Of a DNA stretch of 64,000 nt, positions 21,003-35,200 are shown one piece after another. The translations under genes and the position numbers were made by a program. The notes below the pieces were generated by a model. That model was not told the DNA's origin. It ran no database searches and saw only the letters and a program-made list of their open reading frames with translations. Within the stretch, counting starts at the first letter, position 1. Each line of letters starts with the position of its first letter. The stretch is from Mesocentrotus franciscanus (taxonomy: Eukaryota > Echinodermata > Echinoidea > Camarodonta > Strongylocentrotidae). The DNA is taken from positions 4,980,261 to 5,044,260 of the forward strand of contig CP137668.1 of assembly GCA_037976565.1 (NCBI GenBank). The letters are read 5' to 3'.

Positions 21003-23883
21003 CCAATTCAATCGATATGTGTGTGTGTCTTCCATGATGCGTGATGATAGTCTTAGGAGGCTAGGGACGTCACACAAGCATTTTATTTCGTAAGGGTGGC
21101 AGTGACGAGGGAAGGGGGCGTCATAAGAACTGTGAAATGAGAAAGTGGTGACAAGATTATCGAGGGGTTCAAAACGGGGATTGGTTAAAGAAATATTTTA
21201 AAGATGATACAAAGAATGTTGACTTATTTGCAGACTGATACAGATAAAGAGATGAATTTAATTGTCCGTAACAATCATTAATATTCTGGAACCATACTTT
21301 GAAACATAAACTGATCTCTAATAAGTTTGGTAAGGGCATAGGATTCCGAACTGGCCACGTGGTAAAAACTCAATCCTGGTATCGGGTTGGATAAAAGGCG
21401 ATTAATTATCAATATAGATGCTTACCTATATCTTTAAGAAAATATTAAAATGAAGAATATCCATGAAACAACCCTCAATATTAGTTTACGCAATTGTAAA
21501 AAAGGAACTTGAACTTTTGCCTTTAAATTGAAATGTCTGACAAACCACGTTTCAAAATCTTCCGCAAATGTGAAAAATCTAAAAACTTCCCCCTTCCTTT
21601 TTGGAAAATTGACGGACAATTTTTTCACCAAGTTGTTACCCCCTTCGATCCCCCTTTATTTAAAATATCCAGAGACGCCCCTTAGAACAGTTTACGGAAT
21701 GGGAAAGAGGAAGTCTCTAATAACACTCAATACGTGTACCCTTCTTAATCCTATCTCTCATCGCTCTTTCATTTCCTTAAGACAGTCCACACTGGTAAAG
21801 ATTACACGCGCCTGCGTTTCGACACCAGTCTCATATACACGCTAACACGCTGAAGTGACTTAAATGCAGCTTCTTAAGTTACATTGTCGGCAAATGAAAT
21901 CAAATACAAACCTCCCATAGTAAGTATAAGTGCACTCACAAGATTTGTTCCAAAAACTGGGGAATCTGTGTCATGACTGTCTTAAAATGGATGCAAGAAC
22001 TAAACTAGAATTCTTCAGCTATATGAGGAAAATATGCTTAGAATTTAAAGTAGCGTATCTCTATTTTGGACCCGTTGTTGTAACGGTTCGAGGATTTTTG
22101 ACTGAGTCTCTAAAAAAATGACATTTATTTCAAACTTGATAATAAATAACTAAAATGATTACTGAATTCACGCACCTTAAAGATTCAAGCTTTAGCAGTT
22201 ACATCACGTGGTTTGGAGATTTAAAGAACATAACATTTGAGAATAGAAAAGTGAAGTGACGCAATGGATTTAAGAAACTTCTTCCGATAAGGTAACTCTT
22301 TACGTCACCAGTATGGAGAGGGGCAAATGTGGATTTACATCTTGCCATTGATCTGTCTCTTTCAATTTGTTATCTGAGGTAGACGTGGTCAAACTACCAT
22401 ACTCCTTCTGTGTTCGCCCCCCCCCCCTGTAGGCCTAGTCTGAGGATCAAAGTTTACTGCGAGTCATTTTGCTAGAAGGGTTGGCCAAGTATCTACACCA
22501 AAACAAAACAACCACAGAAAAGTATGTGGCCGTGGTTTCGAGACGTAATCATTTTGGAATGACGGTGAAAAAAATCCTTTTGACAAAGTCAAGGATGGTA
22601 TATGTCCTCTTATTCAATATTCTGAAGTAGGTGTTTATCCAGTTTTGTTAGCATTTCCTATGGGTCTTGGCTTTGAATATTCAAGCGTAAGATGAGAAGT
22701 CGACGGCTAAAATTCAAGGGCTCTTAACTCACCGGGTTGAGAGGGGCTTACAAGACAAAGCCCACGGGAAAGTAGGAGGGCAGACGAGGTACCGCCTCAA
22801 CGCCAAACCACCGAATGATTTTTTTTCCCCCGCCAAACAGGCCATTTTCGTTACGTATTCAAATCGTATGTATGTTTCCCGGGCGAAACTTGCTCGGAGC
22901 AATTTCAGAATCTGTCCCCAACTAATACATATCGAATGGAGATTAAGAAACAAAATATAAGAAAAACGATCCTAATTATTTTACCCTTGGCTCGTGTCTG
23001 TGGTTAGGCCTCATTTTTTTACATCTTCAAAATAAAACGAAAAAGGGGTCTTTTATCTGCGTTTTGATTTTGGGGAAAAGGCGATAAACTCGCCAAAATT
23101 GTTCGGAAACTCAAAATAATTGATCGACGACATCTCTCATGTTACTATGTTATCATCATTACGTTGATATTCGTACGTCTGTTCATGTCCCTTGTTAATA
23201 CCCAATGGCATTTATGGCTTATAAATTTTAACGAAATGTCTAACAACCATTTCACAAACATCCATGCATAAAATAGTTTCAACTGAACTTTTTCTATCGG
23301 ACTTTCCTAATATCAACACAACTGCACATTCCACAATTCAAAAGGGAAGAAACAGCTTTTGAAATGCTTACTGAAAATATGAAGTTGCTATTTCACATTT
23401 TGCGAAATTTTCCAACCGTATTATACAGTCAGCCCTGTTTACTGCAGTGGCGCCTACGTGGCCCTTCGTAGCTTTATCAGGTCTTAATGTGTGGCCTTAC
23501 CATTGTAAAAGCGTAAGAAAGTAACTTGGATTAAGTTTTATTACATATTTTCTTTTCGAATAAAAATTTGAAACAGACTTTTAAGATACTAATTAACTTT
23601 TGTCAAGGGCGTTAATCTTTGGGAATTAATGAATTAGTTCACGTATCAACAATATCATTTTTTTAAAAAACAAAACTGCTTTAAATTCCACATCAACCTT
23701 TTGCTCTCCCAATGTCATGAAATATGCTTGCCGCTTAGTACTCCCATGTGATGACAACATTTAATGATGTAGCCTGATGAAGACTCTCCCTTATGAGCTA
23801 TAAAGTATAATCATAACATCACGTAACATTACTCGTATATTATAATACGCGTATACTCTCGAGTGTCATTTTCCTCTCGCACT
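21003..23883. other. Non-coding stretch
   Basis: About 2.9 kb. Contains a C run at about 22416-22426 followed by a TAGGCCTA octamer (22430-22437). No gene supported. Confidence 0.45.
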
Positions 23884-23970
23884 CGTGTCCGTCGAAAATG
23901 CCAGGAAATTTGGTTCAATCTAGATTATAAACAATCTGCTGTTATGTTATGCTCTCTGTCTGTCTTTCTA
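23884..23970. repeat. Dispersed 87-bp repeat, copy B
   Basis: Second copy of the block at 18239-18325, in the same orientation. Confidence 0.75.
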
Positions 23971-24280
23971 TCTCTGTATCTCACACACTCACCGAACATC
24001 TCTGTATCTCTCTCTCTAGATCTCTCTTCCACGTCTCCATCTCTTGCTATCTCTACCCCTCTTTCTCCTCTCTACATACTGTCCCTCTGTCACCTCCTTC
24101 AGGCGCGGCTCTAGAAAAAAAAATTGGGGTTGGGCCTCGGGGGCTGAAAGGCTTCGGGGGCTGAAAGGCTCGGAAGTTCTTGCATTCATTTTCTACCTGT
24201 GCCTCGCTTAAATTCATGCATAAAGACCTTTTTAGCTCCTGTATATGACCGATACTGTGCCCTTTACTATCTCACTCCCA

Positions 24281-24303
24281 GCCCCCCCCCCTTCTTCCTC
24301 CCT

Positions 24304-24349
<46 letters not shown>
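24281..24349. repeat. C-run, CCT and CT microsatellite
   Basis: Compound simple repeat: a run of C, then (CCTC)n, then about 38 bp of pure (CT)n. Confidence 0.9.
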
Positions 24350-24352
<3 letters not shown>

Positions 24353-26062
24353 TATTGAGATCAAAGTAATATTATTAAGGATAAAAATTAATTTGCAATG
24401 GCGTATAGAAACAAACCAAAGGATGTTGTTGTTTGTTGTTTTTATTTTCGTATAATAAAATCAGATAAAATACATACAAAGTAATCATACAGAGAAAAAG
24501 GACAAAATACGGCTGGTAGCCCATTTTCAGCTGCAACTATATTGTTGCTGCTGGTCTTCCATGGGATAAAAGAATGACAAAAGTAAAATCAATGCTTTGA
24601 TGGTTTGCTGGCTTGTTTTTTCCTAAAAGAGCAGGTGTATGCTTGTAAGTTAGCAACCACAAATAAGCCACAAACACATTTTATGTATTTTCCTTGTAGT
24701 AATAAATAGATGCTTAACACCGATCATCAATACAAAAAAGAAAAACAAGACCAAGATGAAGCGAGATCAGATTCCGGTCAAAAACGTTCTGTCAGCTAGT
24801 AATTTTCCTCCCATATCACACATCCGGTGCAATTTCCAATACTGTCATTCGAAGATGATATCCTCTTGGTTCTTTCGCGGGGCCCTTTGTCTTTTAATTT
24901 CCCCAAAATTGATAGACTGATCTCAAAACTTCTCCCAGGCCTCGGGGCTTCTTTCATAAAGCTTTTTTTTGCCTCTCTCATTATAGTGATGGATCGCTAT
25001 CATTACCAGGACTCCCGAATTATCTTACGCTGGAACGAGGAAAAAAATGACATCGGAACTTTATCAGAAGAAACAAAAGTACGGACGGGTGTGAAGTGAG
25101 TGACCCCTTTGTCTTAGTCAAACAGATAACTTCGTCACATTCATATTTTTAAGGGGACACATGGCAAATGATAATATAATTGGAAGTCATAAAATCATCC
25201 TTAATAGTCTGATATTTTGATGGTGACCGATTAAAATGCATAAGCAGGAACAAAAAATCACGGCCCACATGGAATTTAAGGTAAAGTTCAATGAAGGGGT
25301 GGGAAGAAAAATTTGTGATGTAAGCATTCTTTCAGATTTTTGTTCCATATGAAAGCTCGTGCCCTTTAAAACAAGATATTGTGCCTGAGTGTGTAGCCCT
25401 CAAACACTCCGGTTCGCATATGAAATCTGTGGTTTCAGTAAATTTAAGGGTTCAAAAATTTAGTTAATGAAACTACAAAATTGTGCAAATTATTTATTAG
25501 ATAGGATGAAGGATCATCTGTCGCCCCATCATCTTCCCTTAAGGGCCTAAAGAAGTGATATTTTCATAGCTACATTAATTTCCATTGTCGAGAACGCTTT
25601 GCCTTCCAGCCTCCCCCTCTCCTGCTAAGGTCTGGATATGCATCTCGCAAGTCACATTTGAGAATTCTAACATAGATCATGAGATTAAAGTTATTCATAA
25701 TCTAAATAATTAAAAAACTGATTTATTTCTCAAGAAAATGTTGTCATTGTGACATCACTCGCCTTCACGCACCATTTGAGCTTGATGGTTTCACAGGGTT
25801 TCACCATCCACCATCTCAACTTTGTCGACATTCACAAAAAGGGACGAAGTTAAGAGAGAGAAAACAAAAATGTAGGCATACGTCAGTCGGCTTGTCCCGA
25901 GAGATGTATGGCAAGAATTATGGCCATGATCCCTTGTCGAGAAATGGTCATGAGTATTGAAGGTTTGTGACCGCTTTTGTCTTTGATAATGTTTTGTCTC
26001 AATTTCACCGTGGAGAATCATATTTTTCTTCATCACATTTTTCTTCATCACTCATGTCAATA
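24350..26062. other. Non-coding, possible minus-strand LINE tail
   Basis: On the minus strand 24422-24480 reads like a LINE 3' end: a 'cgaaaataaaaacaacaaac' stretch ending in AACA-type units. No reverse-transcriptase frame is attached. The rest shows nothing recognisable. Confidence 0.3.
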
Positions 26063-26070
26063 CTTCTCCC

Positions 26071-28263
26071 CAGGGGTGTCGATTTGTATCCGTGGTTGGG
26101 GGGATGATAGGTGCCAAAATATTTTCGGCAATGGATCAAAGCAACCAAGAGGTAGAAGCGTGTGGCAGGTTGCATCCCCTCCCTTCAAAGTTATTAACTT
26201 TTTCAAGTCACCCTCAATAAAGATAACATTTCAGAGAATATAAGAGTGGTAATAAAATGAATAACATGCTAAATGTTAGTCCTGACTCTTGCCTGCAGTG
26301 TAGGCCTACCAGACTGATATCATCTATTTTTAAACGAAATTTAGACATTACCCCAAAAAATCCAATGGTGAGGGATATCAACTTGTGAAAGTATTATGTT
26401 ACCAGTGGGCAAATGCATTAATAAGCAACCAGGAAAGGTTCATGTAGACAGAAAATTCTTTATTTCCTGGTGATAGAAATATACATTTTATGAATATTGA
26501 TGTCTCCAAACAACATTCATCGTGAAAAACCCATTCCAATATTCTGTGTAAGGAGATCTCAAAAACATAGTTCTCATTAGTAAATGAAAAAATGGTTCTT
26601 CATTTGACTCTCTTCCTTCTGTAATTAAACCAACTGAATCCTCTCTGCGGGAAACTCAATTCAATGAAACAGAATATCACTGATGCAAAATTTGGTTCTC
26701 AAAATGACAGAAAATTTCCACTCCTGATCTCATACAAACTGTCTGTTTCTTAAAAACATAATATAAAACTTACGTTCCAACTACCAAACAACAAACTTCC
26801 ATTATCTCCTTCTTCACCCAGATATACTTATCATACCAGATACGCTCTAAAATATAAGCATAATATTCCCCTAAGGCCCTGACCAGAGCACTATTTTTTT
26901 CTCAAAAACTATAACCAGTCTTAGAAGGTGCATTATTATTGGAAGGGTGTTATAAACAAAACTTCAAACTTAATAACATTCTAACCTTAAAAAACACCTT
27001 AACTATCTTATGCCTGTTACGTTTGAATACAATACATAGGCCTACATCAGCTTTTCAATAAAACAAAAATAAGTTGTGACATAATAATCTTTCTCCAAAA
27101 TATCGAACTGGAGTATTCTGTTGTATTGCTTGTTTATGTACATACAAAGAGCTTATTTTCAAGAGGCACTAGATCCATGTGTGTAACTTAAGAAAGAACT
27201 CTTTGTTTACCCGATTTTGTTCAGGTGTCTATGGAAAATTGTTATTAAAAGATGCATGTGTTCATAATTTCTCTCGTAATTTAGGTTAATAATTTTGTTC
27301 AAGGTAAATAGAGGAAAATGTATATCATTATCTCCATTTGCTATCAAAAGATTTTGCTCCTTTCGGAAAATAGCTCTTCAAATGTTTTACATGTAGAGAT
27401 ATAAATAAACAAAGAAATGGATGAAATCAATAAAACAAAATAGATACTGAGTATGAATCAGGGAACAAACTGAAAGTTTCGTCTCCTACATGCTGCCATT
27501 TGGACAAAACCGTCTTTCTCTTCAATGATACAATATGTTATTACTTTACTTGCATTATGAAAACAAACGCATCATCAACCCCACATAGTCATAGCTTTAA
27601 AAATCACTTCAGATTGAACTGGCCAAAAGTCATGTGATATTCTTGCTCAGATGCTTTCCTTTACCTTTAAGAGTTCTTTATATTGAGAAATTGGTTGATA
27701 ATTTTTTCTTGGCAATGATGCCCAAATTAAAAGAGTTAAACAAATACACGACTGTAACTCCTAGCGCGTTTTGAAAAATGTTTTAGGAAATATCAGGAAA
27801 TAAAATGAGTGAAAAAACAAACAAATAAAGATACAATGACGTGAATTTTAAAAGGGTGAACGGAAACAACATAACAACTAGTGAACTATCTTATAACTCT
27901 CCCACTCTCTACTTCTTTCTTGCACTTTTGCGCTTCGCGCTTAACATTTAGCTCGTTGCTTTTTAACGCTGCGGCTTTGCATTTGGCGCACTGCATTTCT
28001 ATGATGCTGTTGATTGAATAAATTAAATAAATTCATCAATTCCTGATGAAGCCGTATGAGCAAGAATTCAATTTATTTTTGTCTCATATACGGTTGTCTC
28101 ATTTGAGATAGCAAAATGTGTATATTGATGGTCATCTTGCGAGTAATAACCATTAACTACTCTCATCGGGCTCTCATCATTCATTTTTCTCTTCATTTTT
28201 TTTTTTATGGTGAATTATTGGGGGGATGATTGTACCGGCCATCCCCCGTGATCGACACCCCTG
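26071..28263. mobile_element. hAT-type DNA transposon, non-autonomous or decayed, 2.19 kb
   Basis: The ends are perfect 13-bp inverted repeats, CAGGGGTGTCGAT (26071-26083) and its inverse (28251-28263), each followed inward by a G-rich 'GGGGGATG' block. Both are flanked by the same 8-bp direct repeat CTTCTCCC (26063-26070 and 28264-28271). An 8-bp target duplication with CAG-starting termini is the hallmark of the hAT superfamily. No open frame of 60 codons or more lies inside beyond the first ~170 bp, so it cannot encode transposase and relied on a partner. The exact target duplication suggests no rearrangement since insertion. Confidence 0.88.
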
Positions 28264-28369
28264 CTTCTCCCCAATGGAATGGATACTCATGATCTTCAAG
28301 ATATGTTGTTGTTGATTCTTTTCGATTTTTGCCATACCGTTATGATTTCTAAGTGGGAGTGGGAGAGCG

Positions 28370-28625
28370 TGATTGTAACCTTATACCCTGCGACGCCATC
28401 ATAACCGGGCTAAGGGTACATAGCCATCCCGTGACGGCCAGTGCCAACGCATGCGGTGTACTTGAGATTTCCAGTTCACGACTTGGGGGCCCGGCTCCAC
28501 TGGGAGCCATATCAGCCGGTGGATAGTAAGCACCAACCCCCGCACAGTCACGGGCGAGCGTGAAGTGTGTGGCGTTTTCGACTACAAGGCCGTGACTGCG
28601 GGTGCGAGCGTCTTCAACGCGTGTA
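28370..28625. other. GC- and CpG-rich structured block, unassigned
   Basis: About 250 bp of clearly higher GC and CpG than its surroundings. It holds a perfect hairpin, GGCTCC-ACTG-GGAGCC (about 28493-28508), and a longer imperfect stem between CCCGCACAGTCACGG (about 28540) and CCGTGACTGCGGG (about 28590). The minus strand also has an open frame of about 60 codons rich in A, P, G and S. It could be the 5' part of a retroelement, a structured RNA or an exon. I do not recognise it. Confidence 0.4.
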
Positions 28626-31600
28626 TTGATTTACGGGTATTAGTGGTCGTTATTGAATAAAATGTTCGGCAAACATCTTCCGGTCTTTGACAATTAAAAA
28701 CGATTTATTCCTCAGAGAAAGAGAGGGAAAGCGAGGGGAATACAGAGGGTAAGAATATTTTTTTTAAAGATTGAAGATTCAAAATAAGATTGAAATAAAT
28801 CAATAAAATTGAGTGATGTTAGCGCAAGCACGAGTGTTAGATGGAACTAGCTATTGACTTTTAATCTTTTGAAGTTTGGAATGTGCCGTCAATGCGTGAA
28901 AACAAGGAAAAGAAGGAAGGGAAAAGAAGACAAAGGGTTTTAAACTGTAAAGGCAATAAAAGTTGCCATAACACACCCTTAAAAGTTAAATAGACAAATA
29001 AAGAAGATGTGAGTAAAAAGGAAAGATAAGATAGGGACACGCGATAGTAAGTTCCATGTGTTGAAAGAATAAGAGAAAGAAAACAAATGATAGAGAGAAA
29101 AAATTACCAGCGGAATGAGAAAAATGGGAAGATGCGAAAACGACACAAACATGAAAAAGAAAGAGAGAGGGGGGATGGGGAGTCCCTCTTGAGCTGGACA
29201 GAGGGTTGAGAATAAAATGCAACAGGACTCACACAAATCCATTCGATTCGTGTTTCACCTTGCCAACAAAGGGCAGACTCACAAAATGTTATTTTCATAT
29301 CCACCTGTTAATTCATTACAAACAAACAAAATCTTTCTTGTTATGGAATGCAGCCATCACACACCTTGGTCATGTCACAATTTCCCAATTAAACTTTTGT
29401 TATTCTCTATTTTGGACTTCGATCTAAGATGTTTGGAATTGCTTTAGAAATATTTCATGTATGAAGCAATAATTTGGTCGTGGAGTAGGGTAAATCATGT
29501 TCCCCTAATTGAATGATTCCTATCCATCGGTGGTCTACAAAACTTTGCTTTTAGGTGCTGTGAGAAGCATAAAAGGAAACTAACAAAAACAGCATCAACA
29601 GCAGCAACAACAACAGCAGCAACATCAGACAAGAGATCATTAGGCAGGTAGTTCGTTTGTGTGCATTGGGTGCGCCTCATGGTATGGGTGAGTTAGTGGG
29701 TGTGCGTTGTGTGCGAGGTTTTGTATGTGCGCGTGGGTGAGTATGTGTGCGTGCGCGCGTGTTTGTGTGTACACGAAAGAAGTATGAGTGGACTTAAATG
29801 CAATATTAAGTTATGGTCGTGAAAGGGATATTGGAATGAGACTTGCTTAACAATATATATGGCGCCATATCGTTCTACGTTTCTACCTGTATCAAAGACA
29901 TACGTGAATTATATTTGAATGTTCCGTTGCTGATTTTCCAGTGACTTTTAGTGTAAATACGGGAAAGAAACTCTAAATCTAGGCTACCGGTCATTTCTGT
30001 CTACGCGGCAACACACAGCAAAGCCATCTTTAATACAGAGGAAATTTAAGCTTTGTGTACACTGTTGTTTCTAATTATTAAAAAGAAACCATAGTAAAAT
30101 GCACAAAACCCTTATTTTTTTTTGACAGAAGATTTTTGAGCTACAATTTTGAATGAAATTCTATGCAAACAAAAAGAACGATCACCACGTAGCAAATAAT
30201 CATGTAAATGTAGCATCAGTAATATCATATACTCTTTATATTACCGAAATACTTTCTAACAGAAAACAAGACTTTTATTTCCTTCCGTTCTTATAGTAAC
30301 CTTTTCCAAGTACAGTAAACTATATTCCATTTTCTCCATCATAAAAATATTTATGAAGCTAATATTGCTAACATTAAGGGTTTGATGAAAAGCGATCGTC
30401 AATAGTATCTTCATTACTCAGGCGTGACGCATGTACTCATTACTGACTACGATATGAAAATTTACCTCCTTAATTGCCCAATTTACGAATTATGTTTGTT
30501 CGCAAAATGACATTGATTTGTAACAAAAATCTACTTTTTGGAGCGGTCACTCACTTTTTTTTGTTGGGGGGGGGGCTTTAAGCCTAACATGAAGTAAACT
30601 GTGAATTATAAGTTGACCTTTAACTAATTCACAATGCCATCATGTAAAAGGAAGAATAAAGACGGACCGTTCTATAAACCGCACGCATATTCGAGATAGG
30701 CCACTAAAACATTCTCAATTGTCAGCCCAAACGATCTCAAATGTGAAAAAAATCAAAAAGAAGGCCATATTGTCTATAAGTCAACTTGACATCTAATCTT
30801 TTTTTGTTGTTGATTGAATGATGTATAGAACTAATGATTCCATTATAATAACATCTGCTATTCTTTATTTAATCGTTTACGACATTTACACTGCAGTCAA
30901 ATGTTATTTTTCAATTTAATGATGGGTTCGTTTGAGTTCAAACAAAGTCGAAAACTCCGATTACACTTATATTACAAATCACCGTTCATGCGCCGACACA
31001 TTCAGAGAAGAAAAAAAAAATCGTTAATAACATGCCGTGGTATTGAACAGGATATTGGTTCAATACGGATCACTTCGGTTTATTGAAACAGGCTGCGATT
31101 AAAAACCAAAAGTGCTGATTATATTTTAGGGCAATCAGCTCAGATCTCATGATGAGTTTGCACACCTGTCCGGTTTTAAGCTTATAATATTGAATTTCGT
31201 TCAATATCAGTGGCACAGGGTAGAGAGAGAGAGAGAGGGGGGAGGGGGAGGGGGTGTGAGAAAATGGAGAAGCGATGCTTTTCCATTCGAAGCATGTCAG
31301 TGGACGCTAAAGGTAAAATCATTGATCGGATATGACAAAACCTATGAATACCATCAAGAAAAAGAGTGATTTCTGTCGGTATAGTGCCATTGATCATGTT
31401 GATATCAAAGAAAACCGATAAGGAGACGGAATATTCTGGGTTCTGCAAACATATTTCAACATTTACATTTGTTCGATATCTGTTGATATTATACGAATTC
31501 TATGCATTTTATCCATTATTAAATTTTGTATCATTCATATAAACGAAGTTAACTGCGATTTATGAGATATGGATGATTAAAAAAATGAAATTAAATTGGA

Positions 31601-31768
31601 TATATATAGACTTGTTATACCTGTCTTTTATTATATTGTGGCTCATTGGGAAGATTGCTGGAAAGGGAGGCAGGAAAAGGGAACGAATAAATGGGCAACC
31701 AATTTTTTTTGGTAATAGACAGGAATGGAGGGCCATGACCACCGACGTCTGTAACAGACCTGGCGATT
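28626..31768. other. Non-coding with simple repeats
   Basis: Contains an impure CAG/CAA tract at 29588-29627 and a GT/GC-rich alternating purine-pyrimidine tract at about 29695-29770 with Z-DNA potential. No gene supported. Confidence 0.5.
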
Positions 31769-31853
31769 GATGATGATGATAATGATGACGATGATGGTGA
31801 TGATGACGGTGATGGTGATGATGATGATGGTGATGATGATGATGATGATGATT
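31769..31853. repeat. GAT trinucleotide microsatellite
   Basis: About 85 bp of (GAT)n with GAC, GGT and AAT variants. The histidine-rich minus-strand frame is an artefact. Confidence 0.9.
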
Positions 31854-32144
31854 CATTTTGCTGTCTTCAGTATCTTCCGTTCACCTTCAAACACAACACA
31901 CAGGTATACCGGGAACTAAATAATTACTGTTTATTCACTCACTTCATATGGATAGGTCGCTTACAAGGATATGTGCCGTGTGTCCAGCTGCTTTTAAGTA
32001 CCCTTAAACAGCTAAGATAATGTATTTAAACAAAAAGTAAGAGGATGATGATATAAGCATAAAACTCCGTCTTCACAAACTTAAGTGATATAGTTCTATC
32101 ACCTCCTAATGCATTTGTATACCTTGCCTCTACTTCATGCCCCT

Positions 32145-32179
32145 ACTCTCTCTCTCTCTCTCTCTCCCTCTATTTCTCC

Positions 32180-32253
<74 letters not shown>
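32145..32253. repeat. Long CT microsatellite
   Basis: CT-rich from 32145. The last 72 bases (32182-32253) are uninterrupted (CT)n. Confidence 0.95.
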
Positions 32254-32256
<3 letters not shown>

Positions 32257-35200
32257 AAAAGTAAATTTCTCCTTCTCTTTATCTATTTCACATCTTGTCC
32301 ATTCCTTTTCTCCCCTTTTCTGTTTTTATCTGTAGAGTGTAGACCTACTCAATATCCCCTTCGAGTGAAAAATGGATTTTCCTGGCCCCAACTGACAGGT
32401 TGTGAATATACTATTCCGTAGAGGAAACATATTCTAAATCATTCTGCAACCCCCCTCCATCTCTTTCTCTCTCCTTCCACAGTGACTTAAAAAAGGTTAC
32501 TACCTTCGGCAGATTACGGACCTGAATACTGTCGATAAGTTCAGGTGAAAAATTGACCCACATATTTTCCCATTCTGTATCCCCTCCGCTTCTGTACCAA
32601 ATATCTCTGTTTCCCTCTCTCTATCTCTCTGTTTCCCTCGCCCACTGTCATCCCGACCTACCTGTTGGTCGTGGTATACACACCCACATCCACACCTGAA
32701 CAATCTTAGCACCCCCATCCACAATCGAGGCTTTTTGTGAGCACAAAGTTTTTTCGAAAATAATATCGCTAGTGATATTCGTTTGTCTCGCAAAGTATGG
32801 TCAATAAGGGATCTAAAAGATTACGACGTTTCGTGCGCCGCTGTAACACTTTTTGTCCATGTAGGCGGGAGCGGAACTGACATGAATAAAACACCAAATT
32901 CAAACAATGGTTGGCGGATGGTTATCTGGCAGAAAATCTCTAATATCCTTATGGGGGAGCCTGTGGGAGCCCCAGCCACCATGGGCTCCTCCATTGCCCA
33001 TTCTCCCTCCTTGAAAGCTAATTCTACCTCTCACTAACATAGTCAATCTCCATGTCTCCATCATGTCCGAACATGGGATGATTATACCAGCCCACGAACT
33101 CTCAAGCGTTCTCTTCCTCTATACGCATTTAAGACATTTCACTCACCCGTGATCTTGCCCGCAGAGATGCCCTCCATCCTCGCACCTCAATGTCGCCTTT
33201 TGTTCCGCATTAAAGGCACTGTTCACATTTGCGGCTTTGACACCCCAAAGATGTTTCCTTACAATTAAGTTCATTGCATGTCTGGTTATATTGATAATCA
33301 GATTCACCTGTGAAAGTACAGATCCTATAGACAAGTTGGAGTGATCATAAACTCATAAGTGACTCAGGGTGAGGCAATACTCGGCAAAATATATTGTCCA
33401 ACACAAACTTTCACGAACATGCATGGTCTTAAGAATAGGTGGTACATGTATTTCTATTCCAACGGAAGTGCTGTAAGCCAAGTTTTGAGCCATTCTGCCT
33501 TTAACACTAACTTACCTTTAAAGTCCATCATTTTATAGTTTTGGAAAAGGCGCCCCCGATTTCTTCGATGTTAACTGATTAACTAGATTGTAACATCTCC
33601 GAGTATAAAACAATGAGAGGGGGAAAGAATTTACATCCTGGCTAGGGACGTAAATTCCCTCGTCTGCCGAACATGACTGTGTAAAGCAAATGGACAGAAT
33701 TGTGTGAGCGCACAGATTTGTACGATACTCTGAGGGGTTCCTGTGCTGTGCGCTGCAGTGCCGACAGAGGTGTCCGATAGTCTCGATTTGGCGTTCCTTT
33801 AAGATTTTCACGGTAAATGTCACATCAAAATATCATTTAAATGGACCAGAGAAGAATATAACAATAATTAGATATATTCAACAAGTTCCATTCCAATCCA
33901 TTGCAATCAGGTAAGAGATTAACTTACGATGTGCCTTCAATTTGTCTATAAATTATTGTGGTGATATTGAAACATTAAAACACAGTGTCCATTCACAAAA
34001 TCCAAATTTTGTGGAGTCGTTAATGATCTTGTCTTGAAAGCAAAGAAATGAATGGAAAAAAATGAACTAAAAGCACCAGAAATTGTATTGGGAGTTAAAA
34101 GAAAGATGGAGGAAAGATAAAAGAAAGGAAGGTAACACACGAAAAAGAAGGATGCAGAAAGTTAGAGTGAGTGCGTATGCACGAAGTTCTTTTCTCCAAC
34201 TTTGCCCAAATCCACGCTTAAGTCAAATCGGACTGGAATCTAATTTGGGTTCGGATTACATTTTATATTGGCGAATGAATGAAAAACTGTGACATGTTAT
34301 CCGCGAACACCGAGGATGGCAGTACTCCAGACTTGCCATGTCGTTGAAACGATTATTATTCATGGGGAATGTTTTATAAGTACATTTCAACATTGCGTTC
34401 TAGATTCGAATTGACAGGGATAATGCTCCAAATCCTCATTTAATTCAGGTGGAAACTAATTTGTCTATTTATCCCCTTTGCTTTCTTTTTAATATTTTTG
34501 TTTTATTCTCTTGACTATGGTTATTATGAAAGAACTAAGAATTGAAAACTTGCTTATAAATACGTTCTTTGACATTATACTGAAACATTTCATCTAAAGT
34601 ACACGCAATCCGATCTCATGAGAATTTGAGAATCCAGTTTTGGGATAACATTACATTGCGGTATAATGGTTTCTTCTATTTATACCTTCTATCAGTATGC
34701 AGCTGGGTATTCCTGAATGATGATAACTCTTTTATAACTTTGTCCTTGCGAATGGTGTATGGTTGGATAAGGCGGCTCTCTGTGGACTCTGTGTCTGATG
34801 GAATCCAAAAATATATAGGGTACGATAGAGGAGGAATGGGGATCTATACATTCAATCTTCCTTATAACTATCAATGTTACCCCATAGCTACCTCACTTAC
34901 GGGTCATCGTTATTACCATAATCAACCATCCTTCCCGATTGGATCAATACCCTCCAGAGACTCACTCAAAGCAAACAAAACAAACTCACAAATCTATCAG
35001 CCCAATCCCATTTTGACCGTTTTACTTCGGGGAGATTCTTTCTTCTCCTACCTAGCCCATATCATTCGATCAATTATGTAAACTCGGATGCTATTTGAAG
35101 AGCAAATGACACGAAATGAGAATGCCAGGGGCTTAATGGACAAAGATGTTCTAAGCAAAATTTCTGCTGTTATTGATTTATTTGTTGCACGCACACACAG

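Noticed and set aside
24103..24178. hAT-like left end CAGGCGCGGCTCTAG with a repeated 'cttcgggggctgaaagg' unit
   Set aside because: No matching right end or target duplication was found nearby.
33214..33500. TTAA-flanked MITE
   Set aside because: Only AGGCA is shared by the two ends, and TTAAAGG is common here, so this may be chance.
33533..33823. 96-codon minus-strand frame with several cysteines
   Set aside because: Cysteine spacing fits no domain I know, and no splice support is visible.
34626..35081. 151-codon plus-strand frame
   Set aside because: It begins at TTG, has no signal peptide, motif or splice context, and no recognisable homology. Length alone is not enough.
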